Source of the DNA: Alphaproteobacteria bacterium
GTDB lineage: Bacteria > Pseudomonadota > Alphaproteobacteria > UBA7887
Assembly: GCA_028289725.1 (NCBI GenBank)
Contig: JANQOH010000177.1
Location: 1-25,721 of the forward strand
Length of the DNA stretch: 25,721 nt
Direction of reading: 5' to 3'
Below, one piece after another: positions 13,623 to 22,337 of the stretch (its first letter is position 1; each line of letters opens with the position of its first letter). The position numbers were made by a program, and so were the translations under genes. Below the pieces are notes generated by a model. That model did not search any database. It was not told the origin of the DNA and saw only the letters and a program-made list of their open reading frames with translations.

Positions 13623-14858
13623 GTAGCGTGACAACTGATACAACGCGAATCCAGCACTCACTACAAATCCGAAGACCGGCAACCATTTTGGATTGATCCA
13701 TATTCCGGCTGGCGCACTGTGCTTCGTCTTAACGCGCATGAGCGCCAGGTTCACGACCGCGAATATGATCAGCGTGATTGTCGAGGTGACTTCGGCCAGT
13801 CGCACCAGGGTCAATGAAAGCGCCAGCGCCAACACCGCAACCGTCGCCACCGCGGTCGCGATGACCGGGGTGCGCGTTCGTGGGTTGAGACGTGCGAGCG
13901 GCCGCGGCAACCATCCCTGGGCCGACAAGCCGTAGAGAACGCGCGACGCCATGATGATCTGAATAAGCGCGCCGTTGATGACGGCGACACCGCCGATCGC
14001 GCTGATGATGGCGGACGAGCCGTCGGTCGCGTGACGGAAAACCAGCGCCAAGGGCGCCTCGGCCCCAGCCAAGGTATCCAGAGGCACGACGCGGATCGCA
14101 ACCCACGCCACCGCGACATACAGCAAACCGGTGACCACCAACGTGATGGCAATCGCCTTTGGCATCACCTGCGGCGCGTCACGCACTTCCTCGGCGAGGT
14201 TCACCATGTCCTCAAATCCGAGAAACGCATAAAACGCCAATATGCTGCCGGCCAGGACGCCGGAAATGACGATCCAATCCAATAGTACGGGACCGTTCTG
14301 CGCCGGCGTACTCACGTGTTCCCCACCCATGCCGACCGCGATGACCAGCAGCAACCCGCCGATCTCCACCAAGGTAACCACGGCGGCGAGCGTGACCGAT
14401 TCGGTGACGCCCCACGCCGCTATCAGCCCTAAGAACATGACCATGCCAAAGATGATCACCGCGTCCGGCAAATCGACGAACTGCCGTGCATAGCCGACGA
14501 AGCCATTCGCAATCGCGGCCGAAGACACGATGCCCACGGTTGCGACCATCAGGCCCACCACCGTTGCGAGCCAGGGCACGCCGAATGCGGCGCTGATATA
14601 CACGGCTTCGCCTGCGCTTCGCGGGTAACGCGCCGACAGCTCGGCAAACGCGAGCGCCGTCGGCGCGGCCAGCAGCGCGGCCACCAGAAAGGACACGGGC
14701 GCCAGAAGGCCGGCCAAACCGGCTACTTCGCCGATCAGCACATAAATGCCCGCGCCGACGGTCGTGCCGAGACCATAAAGCACGAGCATCGGCAGCGAGA
14801 CGCTTCGCTTCAGTTGGGGTGCCGTCGCGTGTGGCTCGTGGTGTGCCGGGTTAGCCAC
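13614..14858 (-). CDS. APC-superfamily amino acid permease
   Basis: The 414-residue protein is almost wholly hydrophobic, with about eleven or twelve predicted membrane spans. It opens with VLYGLGTTVGAGIYVLIGEVAG, the glycine-rich first half-helix typical of amino acid-polyamine-organocation carriers. Later it has YAFLGFEDMVNLAEEVRDAPQVMP, the FxGFE/NxAEE pattern of the same superfamily, and RVLYGLSAQGWLP. It would sit in the inner membrane and import an amino acid or polyamine using an ion gradient; the substrate cannot be predicted. It starts 30 bases after the RfaH-like gene and may be its operon partner. It converges with cysQ with a nine-base overlap of coding ends. It has no obvious role in polysaccharide synthesis. 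Confidence 0.88.
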   Translation of the reverse strand: MANPAHHEPHATAPQLKRSVSLPMLVLYGLGTTVGAGIYVLIGEVAGLAGLLAPVSFLVAALLAAPTALAFAELSARYPRSAGEAVYISAAFGVPWLATVVGLMVATVGIVSSAAIANGFVGYARQFVDLPDAVIIFGMVMFLGLIAAWGVTESVTLAAVVTLVEIGGLLLVIAVGMGGEHVSTPAQNGPVLLDWIVISGVLAGSILAFYAFLGFEDMVNLAEEVRDAPQVMPKAIAITLVVTGLLYVAVAWVAIRVVPLDTLAGAEAPLALVFRHATDGSSAIISAIGGVAVINGALIQIIMASRVLYGLSAQGWLPRPLARLNPRTRTPVIATAVATVAVLALALSLTLVRLAEVTSTITLIIFAVVNLALMRVKTKHSAPAGIWINPKWLPVFGFVVSAGFALYQLSRYLF

Positions 14859-14888
14859 GATCCGGTCTAACGCTTCACTAGCGCGCCG

Positions 14889-15389
14889 TCAGGCACGCTC
14901 GATCTGGTCGGACGGCACCGTCACGCGCACGTCTCGGCCCATCAGAGACAGCAAGACAATCACCCGGTCCGCATCATTCGCGGCTTGGAATATGCCTTCT
15001 AGGTCGCGCATCGGCCCATCGTCGATCCGGACTGGATCGCCCGTCTTCAGCAAGCTGGTGCGATCGAGTAAGAATGTCCCGTCCGCGCTCGCACGCTCTT
15101 GCAACGCATCCATGACGGCATCCGGAACCGGAACCGGCCCGTCGGCGCGTCCGACCAAGCCGGCCACCCCAAATGTCGAGAGGATGGCACGCCAGCGCTG
15201 CGCTTCAAGATCAAGCGAGACGAAGAGATAGCGCGGAAACAACGGCCGAAGCACTTGTTCCACCTTGCCGGCATGACGGCGTTGCTTCCGGTAGACCGGC
15301 AACCAGGGCGAAAAGCCTTGCCGTTCCAGGTTCACGAGCGCCCTTTGTTCGCCATGCGCGTGGGTGTGAACCGCGTACCAGCTCTTCAT
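14889..15389 (-). CDS. RfaH/NusG-like transcription antitermination factor
   Basis: The 166-residue protein has the RfaH-type NGN domain: KSWYAVHTHAHGEQRALVNLE at residues 2-22, the LPVYRKQRRHAGKV loop, then PLFPRYLFVSLD (49-60). The C-terminal KOW domain spans about residues 113-160, with KTGDPVRIDDGPMRDLEGIF. Its length is close to that of RfaH. Such factors bind RNA polymerase at ops sites and suppress termination in long surface-polysaccharide operons. The ATG at 15389 follows GAGGA by about seven bases; an upstream in-frame Met lies in the preceding gene. An exact ops-like element occurs at 10591-10602 ahead of minus-strand genes, a plausible target. It is the second gene of a short minus-strand unit after the DUF218 gene, from which it is separated by eight bases. 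Confidence 0.88.
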   Translation of the reverse strand: MKSWYAVHTHAHGEQRALVNLERQGFSPWLPVYRKQRRHAGKVEQVLRPLFPRYLFVSLDLEAQRWRAILSTFGVAGLVGRADGPVPVPDAVMDALQERASADGTFLLDRTSLLKTGDPVRIDDGPMRDLEGIFQAANDADRVIVLLSLMGRDVRVTVPSDQIERA

Positions 15390-15397
15390 GCCAATCC

Positions 15398-16201
15398 TCA
15401 GTTTCCGCTCGCCGGCGGCGTTTGTCTCAAATCCGAGACAGTCAGATAACCTCTCAGAAGGTACCACACAATTCCGACGTATTCGCGCGCGGCGCCAGTA
15501 CTACGCGATAGACCGTCGCCGCTCGGGATATAGGGCGCCAGCGCGCCGAGCGGTTCGTCAGGCACCACCGCATGCCGTTCGAGGTGCGCGCTGACGCGAT
15601 AGCCATAGTGGCGCAAACTTGCCGCCATGCGGGCGACATGCGTGGGTGCTGTGATGAGCACGACATGCTCAATGCCGAGCTGATCCAAGATCGGATGTGC
15701 GGCGGCCGCGGTCTCGGTGCTGTTTCGCGCGGCGGTCTCAATATAAACACCGGTGACCGGCTGACCAACGGATGTCACCAGTCCTACGGCCTGCGCCGTC
15801 ACCGCCGCTTCGGACTCAGTTTCACCGGTTGGGCGGCCGCCGACAATTAACAGCGGCATGCCTGTTGTTTCATGAAACTTGCGTCCCGCGGCGGCACGAA
15901 TGATTCCTTCGGAGGCCGCCCACCAGTCGCCTGTTGCATCAGAAAATATGCCGGCGGTCGGCACCAAGATCGCCGTGTTTGGATCAGGTATCGACGCGTC
16001 ATAGAGAGGCGCGGCACTTGTGAGCGGCGCTTCAAGCCAGCGCCCAACCACCGGCAAGCACAGCGCAAGAAGCGCGAACGCTGTGACGGTCACAAGGAAG
16101 CGTCCGAGAATCGGCCGGCGCCAAAACAGCACTCCGATAATCAGCAAGAGAACCAATGGAATCGGCACCGTCGCGAGCGCCCGAAAAAGTTCAATCAACA
16201 T
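15398..16201 (-). CDS. DUF218/YdcF-ElyC-like membrane protein
   Basis: The 267-residue protein has two hydrophobic segments near residues 10-27 and 34-55, followed by an extracytoplasmic-type DUF218 domain. Visible DUF218 features are AILVPTAG, PLLIVGGRPTGETESEA (the GGxxxxxxSEA block), ETAARNSTETA and VVLITAPTHVARMAASLRHYGY. The family includes YdcF and ElyC/SanA, which affect envelope or lipid-carrier processes, but the biochemical activity is not well defined. Unlike the typical Arg-rich first loop, this copy has a long insertion (FSDATGDWWAASEGIIRAA). It heads a minus-strand unit with the RfaH-like gene, divergent from legB. Its envelope location fits the polysaccharide locus; I do not assign a reaction. 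Confidence 0.8.
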   Translation of the reverse strand: MLIELFRALATVPIPLVLLLIIGVLFWRRPILGRFLVTVTAFALLALCLPVVGRWLEAPLTSAAPLYDASIPDPNTAILVPTAGIFSDATGDWWAASEGIIRAAAGRKFHETTGMPLLIVGGRPTGETESEAAVTAQAVGLVTSVGQPVTGVYIETAARNSTETAAAAHPILDQLGIEHVVLITAPTHVARMAASLRHYGYRVSAHLERHAVVPDEPLGALAPYIPSGDGLSRSTGAAREYVGIVWYLLRGYLTVSDLRQTPPASGN

Positions 16202-16359
16202 GGCACGATCCGGCGATGTGTCGTGGCGAGCGTCTTGTTACCATTTGGCGCTGATTTGACGACAGACCATCTTGTGCGCCACGAAGACCAAGCCCGCCTG
16301 ATACCGCGCGGGGTTGTTGCGAGGGCAAGGATCGGGCTATTGGATGCGGGGGACGTCAA
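16202..16359. other. Divergent intergenic region between the DUF218 gene and legB
   Basis: This 158-base spacer should hold promoters for both directions. I see no strong -35/-10 pair. A purine-rich ribosome-binding site (GGGGGA) lies at about 16347-16353, just ahead of the legB TTG start. No copy of the GTTCA/TGAAC palindrome and no ops-like sequence occurs here. Confidence 0.45.
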
Positions 16360-17409
16360 TTGAACGCAAGCAAGACGGCAGGTCTGGCAATGGACGGTGC
16401 GGCGAATTATCGCGGACGACGCGTGCTGATCACCGGCGCGGATGGCTTCATCGGATCACACTTGGCGGAAGCGCTGGCGTCGGCCGGTGCCGATGTCACG
16501 GCGCTTGCGCTCTATGATGCCTTCGACCGTACGGGATGGCTCGACGATATTGCCGTCGAGACCCGGCAAGCGATCCACATTGAGCGCGGCGATGTCCGTG
16601 ACCCGGCATTCATGATGCGTCTGTGCGAAGGCCAGGACATCGTCTTCCACTTGGCCGCGTTGATCGCGATCCCGCATTCCTATCGTGCGGCCCAAAGTTA
16701 TGTCGACGTCAATGTGACTGGCGCGGTGAATGTGTTGGAGGCGGCGCGCACGCACCGACCGGCGCGCGTTGTCATGACATCGACCAGCGAGGTTTACGGT
16801 ACGGCGCGCGTCTCGCCGATCACGGAGGCCCATCCGCTTCACGGACAATCGCCCTATGCCGCAAGCAAAATCGCTTCCGACATGATGGCCGAAGCCTATG
16901 CGCGGAGTTTTGATATCCCGGCGGTGGTCTTGCGCCCGTTCAACACGTACGGACCGCGTCAAAGCGAACGCGCGGTCATATCCTCGACAATTCGACAAGC
17001 GCTCGACCCAAACTGCGACGCGATCCGCGTCGGCGACCTGACCACCAGCCGGGATTTCATGTTCGTCGGTGACACCGTCAGCGCCTTCGCGCAAGCGGGT
17101 TCGCATGACGCCGTGACGCCAGGCACGCCGTACAACGCGGGAACCGGCCATGCCGTGACCATCGGTGACATGGTCGACGAAGTCCGCCGGCAAATCGGCA
17201 GCAACAAGCCGGTCGTCCAAGACGCGCAACGTTTGCGTCCCGAAGCCTCCGAAGTGAGGGCGCTGTTGGCCGACCCACAACGCTTAGCGGACGCAACCGG
17301 CTGGCAAGCGTCAATGGCGTTAGCCGATGGGTTGGCAACCACCATCGATTGGTGGCGCGGACGCATCGCCGACGAAAAGGTCCGCACGTCGGCCGACTAT
17401 GTGACCTGA
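16360..17409 (+). CDS. legB: NAD-dependent sugar-nucleotide 4,6-dehydratase, LegB-like
   Basis: The 349-residue protein is an extended short-chain dehydrogenase. The NAD site is LITGADGFIGSH (23-34). The catalytic features are TSTSEVYGTA (140-149) with Tyr166 and Lys170 in SPYAASK. HLAALIAIPHSY (97-108), RPFNTYGPRQSERAVI and SRDFMFVGDT are close to the LegB pattern. LegB removes water from a GlcNAc nucleotide (UDP- or GDP-linked, depending on species) to give the 4-keto-6-deoxy sugar that LegC aminates. The start is a TTG at 16360 behind a good GGGGGA site; an ATG at 16390 is also possible. It lies apart from the other leg genes, on the opposite strand and about 7.5 kb from legC, heading a four-gene plus-strand group. 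Confidence 0.87.
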   Translation: MNASKTAGLAMDGAANYRGRRVLITGADGFIGSHLAEALASAGADVTALALYDAFDRTGWLDDIAVETRQAIHIERGDVRDPAFMMRLCEGQDIVFHLAALIAIPHSYRAAQSYVDVNVTGAVNVLEAARTHRPARVVMTSTSEVYGTARVSPITEAHPLHGQSPYAASKIASDMMAEAYARSFDIPAVVLRPFNTYGPRQSERAVISSTIRQALDPNCDAIRVGDLTTSRDFMFVGDTVSAFAQAGSHDAVTPGTPYNAGTGHAVTIGDMVDEVRRQIGSNKPVVQDAQRLRPEASEVRALLADPQRLADATGWQASMALADGLATTIDWWRGRIADEKVRTSADYVT

Positions 17410-17426
17410 CCGCGTGCGAGCCCGCG

Positions 17427-18569
17427 ATGTTCGCCTCGCCCCGCGCCGCGATGTACTGGGTCGCCTTGAAGCGGCGGTTGGCCCTGGCGCTCAGAGGCAC
17501 GTTCGATCCTTATCCGTCACCGCCTGCCAATTTGCGGCTGAACCCCTACGCCGAAAGCCTGGCGGCTGCAGGAACCCCAAAACTCGCGCTCGCCTGGCAC
17601 AATGCCGGTGGCGATGCGCGCGCGTGGCAGGCTGAAGTCCGCGCGAAACTCTCCAACCTCTGCGGATATCGCCGGCCACAAGAGACACCCGCCGCGGTCC
17701 ACGAGGAGTCACTCGAGGATTCTTCGAACAACAAGCATCGCCGCTTCTATGTGCGCTTGTTTCCGGACGTTGATGTCCCGGTGGATGTTCTTTGGCCGGC
17801 GCACACCAAATCGCCCATGCCGGTGATGATCTGTTTGCAAGGCACAAATTCGGGCGCCCATTTAAGCTGGGCCGAAATCCGCATGCCGCCCGATCCCGTG
17901 AAGATCGCCAGCGGACTCGACTTCGCGCACCAGGCCGCCGCGCATGGTTACGCCGCCGTTTGTATCGAACAACGGTGCTTTGGGATGCGGCGCGAACAGG
18001 CGCTGACGCCACGATCGGCGGATCCGTGCGTCGATGCGTTTCATCACGCTTTGTTGTTCGGCCGAACTTTGGTCGGCGATCGCGCTTCCGACGTGTCCGC
18101 CGTCATCGATTGGCTCGGGACATCGGATCATGGCCTCGACCTTGATCTGGAACGCCTGCATGTCTTGGGACATTCAGCCGGCGGCACCGTGGCCGTTCAT
18201 GCCGCCGCGCTTGATGAACGCGTCAAAGCTGTGATTGCCTCTGGCTGTCTCGGCCCGATCACCGACACGCTGCTGACACGACGCGACGGCGCCGGCCAAA
18301 ATGTTATACCCGGCCAACTGAATTGGTTCGAACTCGCAGATGTGGTCGCGCTGTGCGCGCCGCGTCCCTTGCTTGCCGTATCCGGCGACAAGGACCATAT
18401 TTTTCCGTTCCACGGCGTCGAAAAAGTGGTCGATGCGGCACGGCCGGTGTATGAGGCGTTTGGTGCCGCAAGCGCTTTGCGCGCATTATCGCTTTCCGGC
18501 GGTCATCGCTTCGACTCGGCGCGCATTTGGCCGGCCTTTACCGATCTCTTAGAAACCAAGGGGGCGTAA
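17427..18569 (+). CDS. Alpha/beta hydrolase (esterase-like)
   Basis: The 380-residue protein has a C-terminal alpha/beta hydrolase domain from about residue 105. The nucleophile Ser250 is in GHSAGG, candidate acids are Asp321 and Asp323 in SGDKDHIFP, and His360 is in SGGHRF. The segment GRTLVGDRASDVSAVIDWL resembles the acetyl-xylan-esterase/dienelactone-hydrolase group. The N-terminal 100 residues are not recognised and carry no signal peptide, which suggests a cytoplasmic enzyme. A role in removing or moving an acyl group on a sugar intermediate would suit its place between legB and the glycosyltransferase gene, but nothing in the sequence proves it. The start is the ATG at 17427, 17 bases after the legB stop; a longer upstream frame overlaps legB. 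Confidence 0.75.
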   Translation: MFASPRAAMYWVALKRRLALALRGTFDPYPSPPANLRLNPYAESLAAAGTPKLALAWHNAGGDARAWQAEVRAKLSNLCGYRRPQETPAAVHEESLEDSSNNKHRRFYVRLFPDVDVPVDVLWPAHTKSPMPVMICLQGTNSGAHLSWAEIRMPPDPVKIASGLDFAHQAAAHGYAAVCIEQRCFGMRREQALTPRSADPCVDAFHHALLFGRTLVGDRASDVSAVIDWLGTSDHGLDLDLERLHVLGHSAGGTVAVHAAALDERVKAVIASGCLGPITDTLLTRRDGAGQNVIPGQLNWFELADVVALCAPRPLLAVSGDKDHIFPFHGVEKVVDAARPVYEAFGAASALRALSLSGGHRFDSARIWPAFTDLLETKGA

Positions 18570-18578
18570 CTCCAAACC

Positions 18579-20057
18579 ATGGCGAACCCGCTGCCGGCAG
18601 AGCCCCCGATCGAGGCCGCCACGCCTTTCAGCGCGCGTAAGCGTGAGATTCTCGCGACCACCGACAAGATGGCGCCCGAACGCGCCCGCTGGATCAAGCG
18701 CAACCGGTTCTATTATGACGACCACTACCGGTATATGCGCTTTCTGGTACCGGAAAAGGCGCGGGTCCTCGATCTTGGTTGCGGCATAGGCGATCTCTTG
18801 ACCAAGCTCGCGCCGCAGCGCGCGGTCGGCATTGAAATCAGCCCGCGCATGGCCGAAGAAGCGCGTTCGAACAATCCCGATGCCGAGATTATCGAGGGCG
18901 ATGCCGAAGATGTGGCCTTGCTTGCGTCGCTCGATGGTCCGTTCGATGTCATCATCCTGTCCGACACCATCGGGTTTCTGGAAGATATCGAATCGACCTT
19001 GGCGGCCCTGCATCCGCTATGCACGCCGGACACGCGGATCATCGTGTCCTACTACGCGCGCCTTTGGCAGCCGATCTTGCGGATCGCCGAAGCCTTCGGC
19101 GGCAAACAGCAGCAAGCCCCCGTCAACTGGCTGAGCACGAACGATATCGCGAGCTTGCTATCGCTCGCTGACTTCCAAGTGATCAAACGGGAATGGCGGC
19201 AATTGCTGCCGAAGCGCTGGTTTGGCCTTGGAACTTTGATCAATCGCACGCTCGGCACGCTGCCACTGCTGCGGCGGTTGAGCCTTCGTAATTACGTTGT
19301 CGCGCGCCCATTGCGACAGGCGACCGCGCCGGCCGAAGCGCTCTCGGCAACGGTTCTGATTCCGTGTCGGAATGAACGCGGCAATATCGAGCCGGCGATT
19401 CAACGCATGCCGCGCTTCGCGCCGGATCAGGAAATTCTGTTCGTCGAGGGCAATTCGCAGGACGGCACCTACGAGGAAATCGAGCGCGTCATCGAAGCCT
19501 ATCCGGACTGGAAAATCCGTGCGCTGAAACAAGACGGTCGCGGAAAAGGCGATGCCGTGCGCAAGGGGTTCGCCAACGCCAAAGGCGATGTGTTGATGAT
19601 TCTCGATGCCGACCTGACGGTGGCGCCGGAGACGATGCCGAAGTTCTACAACGCGCTGGTGTCGGGGAAAGGCGAGTTCATAAACGGCACGCGCCTCATA
19701 TACCCGATGGAAAAAGAAGCCATGCGGCCGCTCAATTTCCTCGCCAATCGCGGCTTTTCTTTGATTTTTTCCTGGCTGCTGAACCAGCGCATCAGCGATA
19801 CGCTTTGCGGCACCAAGGTGCTCCGTAAAAGGCACTATGATCAGATCGCCGCCAATCGAAATTACTTCGGCGAGTTTGATCCATTCGGCGATTTCGACCT
19901 GATATTCGGGGCCGTGAAGCTCAATCTGAAACTGGTTGAAATACCGATTCGGTATCAGGCGCGCGGTTATGGCGAGACGCAGATCTCGCGATTCGCCGAC
20001 GGCTGGCTGCTCGTTCGCATGGTGGTATTCGCATGGCGCAAGTTGAAGTCTTTCTGA
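18579..20057 (+). CDS. Fusion: class I SAM methyltransferase plus GT2 glycosyltransferase (polyprenyl-phosphate type)
   Basis: The 492-residue protein joins two enzymes. Residues 40-245 are a SAM-dependent methyltransferase with VLDLGCGIGDLL (63-74), GIEISPRMAEEA and the acidic FDVIILSDTIGFLEDI loop. Residues 257-490 are a family 2 glycosyltransferase: ATVLIPCRNERGNI, the metal-binding DADL (343-346), NGTRLIYPMEKEAMRPLN, DTLCGTKVLRK and a C-terminal YGETQISRF. The GT part resembles the DPM1-like group that puts a sugar on a polyprenyl phosphate, with no C-terminal membrane helices. Methyltransferase and transferase could act in turn on one glycan or lipid-linked sugar. The GT-C protein at 22338 would be a suitable user of a polyprenyl-phosphate sugar. 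It starts nine bases after the hydrolase stop. Confidence 0.87.
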   Translation: MANPLPAEPPIEAATPFSARKREILATTDKMAPERARWIKRNRFYYDDHYRYMRFLVPEKARVLDLGCGIGDLLTKLAPQRAVGIEISPRMAEEARSNNPDAEIIEGDAEDVALLASLDGPFDVIILSDTIGFLEDIESTLAALHPLCTPDTRIIVSYYARLWQPILRIAEAFGGKQQQAPVNWLSTNDIASLLSLADFQVIKREWRQLLPKRWFGLGTLINRTLGTLPLLRRLSLRNYVVARPLRQATAPAEALSATVLIPCRNERGNIEPAIQRMPRFAPDQEILFVEGNSQDGTYEEIERVIEAYPDWKIRALKQDGRGKGDAVRKGFANAKGDVLMILDADLTVAPETMPKFYNALVSGKGEFINGTRLIYPMEKEAMRPLNFLANRGFSLIFSWLLNQRISDTLCGTKVLRKRHYDQIAANRNYFGEFDPFGDFDLIFGAVKLNLKLVEIPIRYQARGYGETQISRFADGWLLVRMVVFAWRKLKSF

Positions 20058-20082
20058 GCGCACCCCATTCGACGATTCGAAC

Positions 20083-20880
20083 GTGAAGTCGGCGATTCAA
20101 AATATGTTGTTGGCAGCCGCTGCATCCGCGCACAAGCGGGGACTCGTGACGCGCGGGCCCGGCCGATGGCTCTACGACCACGGATACAACGTCTATAAGT
20201 CGCTGCTCGAAGCGCCGGGGATCGATCATCTGCGGCCGTTGGTTGAGACCGACGCTTGGGTGATCGATGTCGGCGCCAATGTCGGGTTCTTCGCCGAGCG
20301 TTTTGCGAAATGGGTCGCCGGGTCCGGCCGCGTCATCGCGATCGAAGCTGAACCCGACAACATGGCGCGGTTGACCGCCGCGCTGACCAAGGCCCGGCTG
20401 CTGGACAAAGTCGATTTGGTGGAAGCCGCCGCTGTCGACCAGGAGGGGAACGTACGGCTCACCCTTAGTCCGGGAAACCCCGCGGATCACCGGGTCGGCG
20501 AAACCGGGATCGCGGTTCGTGGCGTCACGCTCGACAGCGTTTGGGCGGCCCACGGCTCACCGGAAGTGGGCTTGATAAAAATGGATATCCAGGGCGCGGA
20601 ATGGATGGCGCTCCAAGGCGCAGACCGGTTGCTGGAGCGCGATCTACCGGCCCTGTTTGTTGAGTTGGCGGATGAAGCGCTCGCACCGTGGGGTGTCACC
20701 GGCGCCGATGTGACCGACGCCCTCATGCGCCGCGGCTACCAGCCGCATCGGCTCAGCCGACAAGGCATTTCCACGCCCTTCTCTAGGGATGAGATTGCCG
20801 GGCAGCTCGCTGAGACATGGTACATCGACGTTCTATTTTTGACGCCCTCGCAGGCGGCGGCGGTTCGACTGATTCCTTAA
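20083..20880 (+). CDS. FkbM-family SAM-dependent methyltransferase
   Basis: The 265-residue protein has FkbM features: the SAM-binding loop VIDVGANVGFFAERFA (60-75), the acidic strand end VIAIEAEPDN (84-93), and LIKMDIQGAEWMALQGA, the conserved KxDIxGxE block. FkbM enzymes O-methylate sugars and polyketides, and in polysaccharide loci they usually methylate a sugar hydroxyl. The start taken is the GTG at 20083. An ATG at 20104 is an alternative, and the ribosome-binding site is weak for both. It is the last gene of the legB group, 25 bases after the methyltransferase-GT fusion, and it faces the SGNH hydrolase gene across a 34-base gap. Confidence 0.85.
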   Translation: MKSAIQNMLLAAAASAHKRGLVTRGPGRWLYDHGYNVYKSLLEAPGIDHLRPLVETDAWVIDVGANVGFFAERFAKWVAGSGRVIAIEAEPDNMARLTAALTKARLLDKVDLVEAAAVDQEGNVRLTLSPGNPADHRVGETGIAVRGVTLDSVWAAHGSPEVGLIKMDIQGAEWMALQGADRLLERDLPALFVELADEALAPWGVTGADVTDALMRRGYQPHRLSRQGISTPFSRDEIAGQLAETWYIDVLFLTPSQAAAVRLIP

Positions 20881-20914
20881 CAAACCGCGCGCACGATTCG
20901 GTGCCGAAGTGTGG

Positions 20915-22132
20915 TCAATTGGCGCGCCCAGTGTCCGGGAATTCCGGCATCGCCGACAAAATCGCGCGCGCTAACATTTCATTGCCGGTTCCGTTGACGT
21001 GCACCAGGTCGAAATAAACGGTTTCCTCGACGCCATCGAGCGCGTCGCGCACATCCAGCGTTTCAGGGAACCGGGCTAAGAGCGCCTCACACACTTCATC
21101 GTACAGGTCGCCGAAACCCGGAAATCCAGTGAGGTCTCGACGCAGGCGTACTTTCTCGGAATAGGACAGCGGATCTTTGTTCGTGATGTAAGGCTGGAGA
21201 AAGAAAACGCATTGGAAGCTTTGTTCACGGCAATAGTCCTCCGCCGCTTCACGAGATCGGGCATATCGTGCGACCGCTGTGTCGATAAGTTGCGCGCGCT
21301 TCTCCGCAACGGCCTCTTCCTTTTGGTCCGAACTGACAAGACGCCGCAATGAAGCGAGAAAAAACGAATCGCGTATGCGTGAGAGCAGCCGGTTCTTCAG
21401 CGTGTCTTCGAGGACGAGACCGCCCTGCTCCGACTCCATGATTTCTTCCCAGCTGTAAAAATAATCGTTGGCGCCGTGATAGAAGATCACGACCTGGGGA
21501 TCGATCACCGCCGCGAATTTCCGCACGGCCTTGAGCTCCCGCTCAATGTCAAGGAACTCTTGCCCCAAATTGATCACCTCAACCGACAAGTCGCCTCTCT
21601 GATAATTAGCCTGCAAACGACTTGGCAAAGTGTTGGAATCCGCGACGTCGGTACCGAAAACGGTCGAACCGCCGACCACAATGGCGCGAATATCCGCGTC
21701 ACTCGATTGAGAGAAGTCGCGCGCGCGATAGCCATCAGCATTGATATTGAAAAACTCCGACTCGATCGGTGCATGGACTGGAATCTCGAACAGCGTCCGG
21801 CGTGGATTGGATCGAATCAGTTCCTTGGCGGTCGAATCCGCGACACGGTCCGCCTTTGGGTAATCCCATTCATCGGCCAGAGACCGCGCATAATGATTTC
21901 CGGCGAACCCGATCTCCAATGCAAAGACAAGAAACAAAGGAATAGTCCACGAGACAAACCGGAAAGCCGCTTCCCAACGCCGCCGTTTCCATGCCAAGGC
22001 AACTAAAATGATGAGGTAGGATATGAATCCCCACATGCAGATGCGCCAGAAATCGCGCACGAAATATAACAGCAGCGCAACCACACATAGGTAGAAGAGC
22101 GAGGACAGAACGGACAGCCGAGCGTGCGTCAT
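20915..22132 (-). CDS. Membrane-anchored SGNH/GDSL-like hydrolase
   Basis: The 405-residue protein has three hydrophobic segments at about residues 8-25, 30-47 and 58-77, then an SGNH hydrolase domain. The nucleophile is Ser156 in VVGGSTVFG, where GDS is replaced by GGS. The oxyanion Asn222 is in YHGANDYF, and the Asp375/His378 pair is in FDLVHVNGTG. Such domains deacetylate or transfer acyl groups on surface glycans, usually outside the cytoplasm, which fits the membrane anchor. Substrate is unknown. The gene stands alone on the minus strand between two plus-strand groups. It has no recognisable ribosome-binding site and looks slightly richer in A+T than its neighbours, which may hint at separate acquisition. 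Confidence 0.8.
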   Translation of the reverse strand: MTHARLSVLSSLFYLCVVALLLYFVRDFWRICMWGFISYLIILVALAWKRRRWEAAFRFVSWTIPLFLVFALEIGFAGNHYARSLADEWDYPKADRVADSTAKELIRSNPRRTLFEIPVHAPIESEFFNINADGYRARDFSQSSDADIRAIVVGGSTVFGTDVADSNTLPSRLQANYQRGDLSVEVINLGQEFLDIERELKAVRKFAAVIDPQVVIFYHGANDYFYSWEEIMESEQGGLVLEDTLKNRLLSRIRDSFFLASLRRLVSSDQKEEAVAEKRAQLIDTAVARYARSREAAEDYCREQSFQCVFFLQPYITNKDPLSYSEKVRLRRDLTGFPGFGDLYDEVCEALLARFPETLDVRDALDGVEETVYFDLVHVNGTGNEMLARAILSAMPEFPDTGRAN

Positions 22133-22337
22133 ACGTTGTTGAGCGTCTTTCGAATCCGTGATGACAGATTGCAGTGGATGTGGCAGGTCGGGTGTGAATC
22201 GGAATTATACGGCTCGCGGGCTTCGCCTGAATAGGCTATTCCACGGATCGGTCGACCCCGAGGAGGGTTCTCCGGGCCGCGGCGTTGACAATTTCGCGTG
22301 TGATATACCCAGCCCCGATCTTACGCCGGACTGGTTC
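22133..22337. other. Divergent intergenic region between the SGNH hydrolase and GT-C genes
   Basis: This 205-base spacer could in part be read as an N-terminal extension of the GT-C gene from 22158, but that stretch has no hydrophobic or conserved sequence. A TTGACA hexamer occurs at 22285-22290. Its only nearby -10-like hexamer (TATACC) is 13 bases away, too close for a normal promoter. Nothing else is assigned. Confidence 0.4.

Noticed and set aside
19158..20063. Long minus-strand open frame opposite the GT2 domain
   Set aside because: Antisense shadow of a well-supported glycosyltransferase; no domain or ribosome-binding site.
20897..20908. TTCGG-TG-CCGAA inverted repeat between the FkbM and SGNH genes
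   Set aside because: The stem is five base pairs with a two-base loop and has no T-run, so it does not make a credible terminator.
22285..22309. TTGACA followed by TATACC ahead of the GT-C gene
   Set aside because: The 13-base spacer is too short for a sigma70 promoter.
22158..22337. N-terminal extension of the GT-C frame
   Set aside because: It has no hydrophobic or conserved sequence before the first membrane helix that starts at the ATG at 22338.
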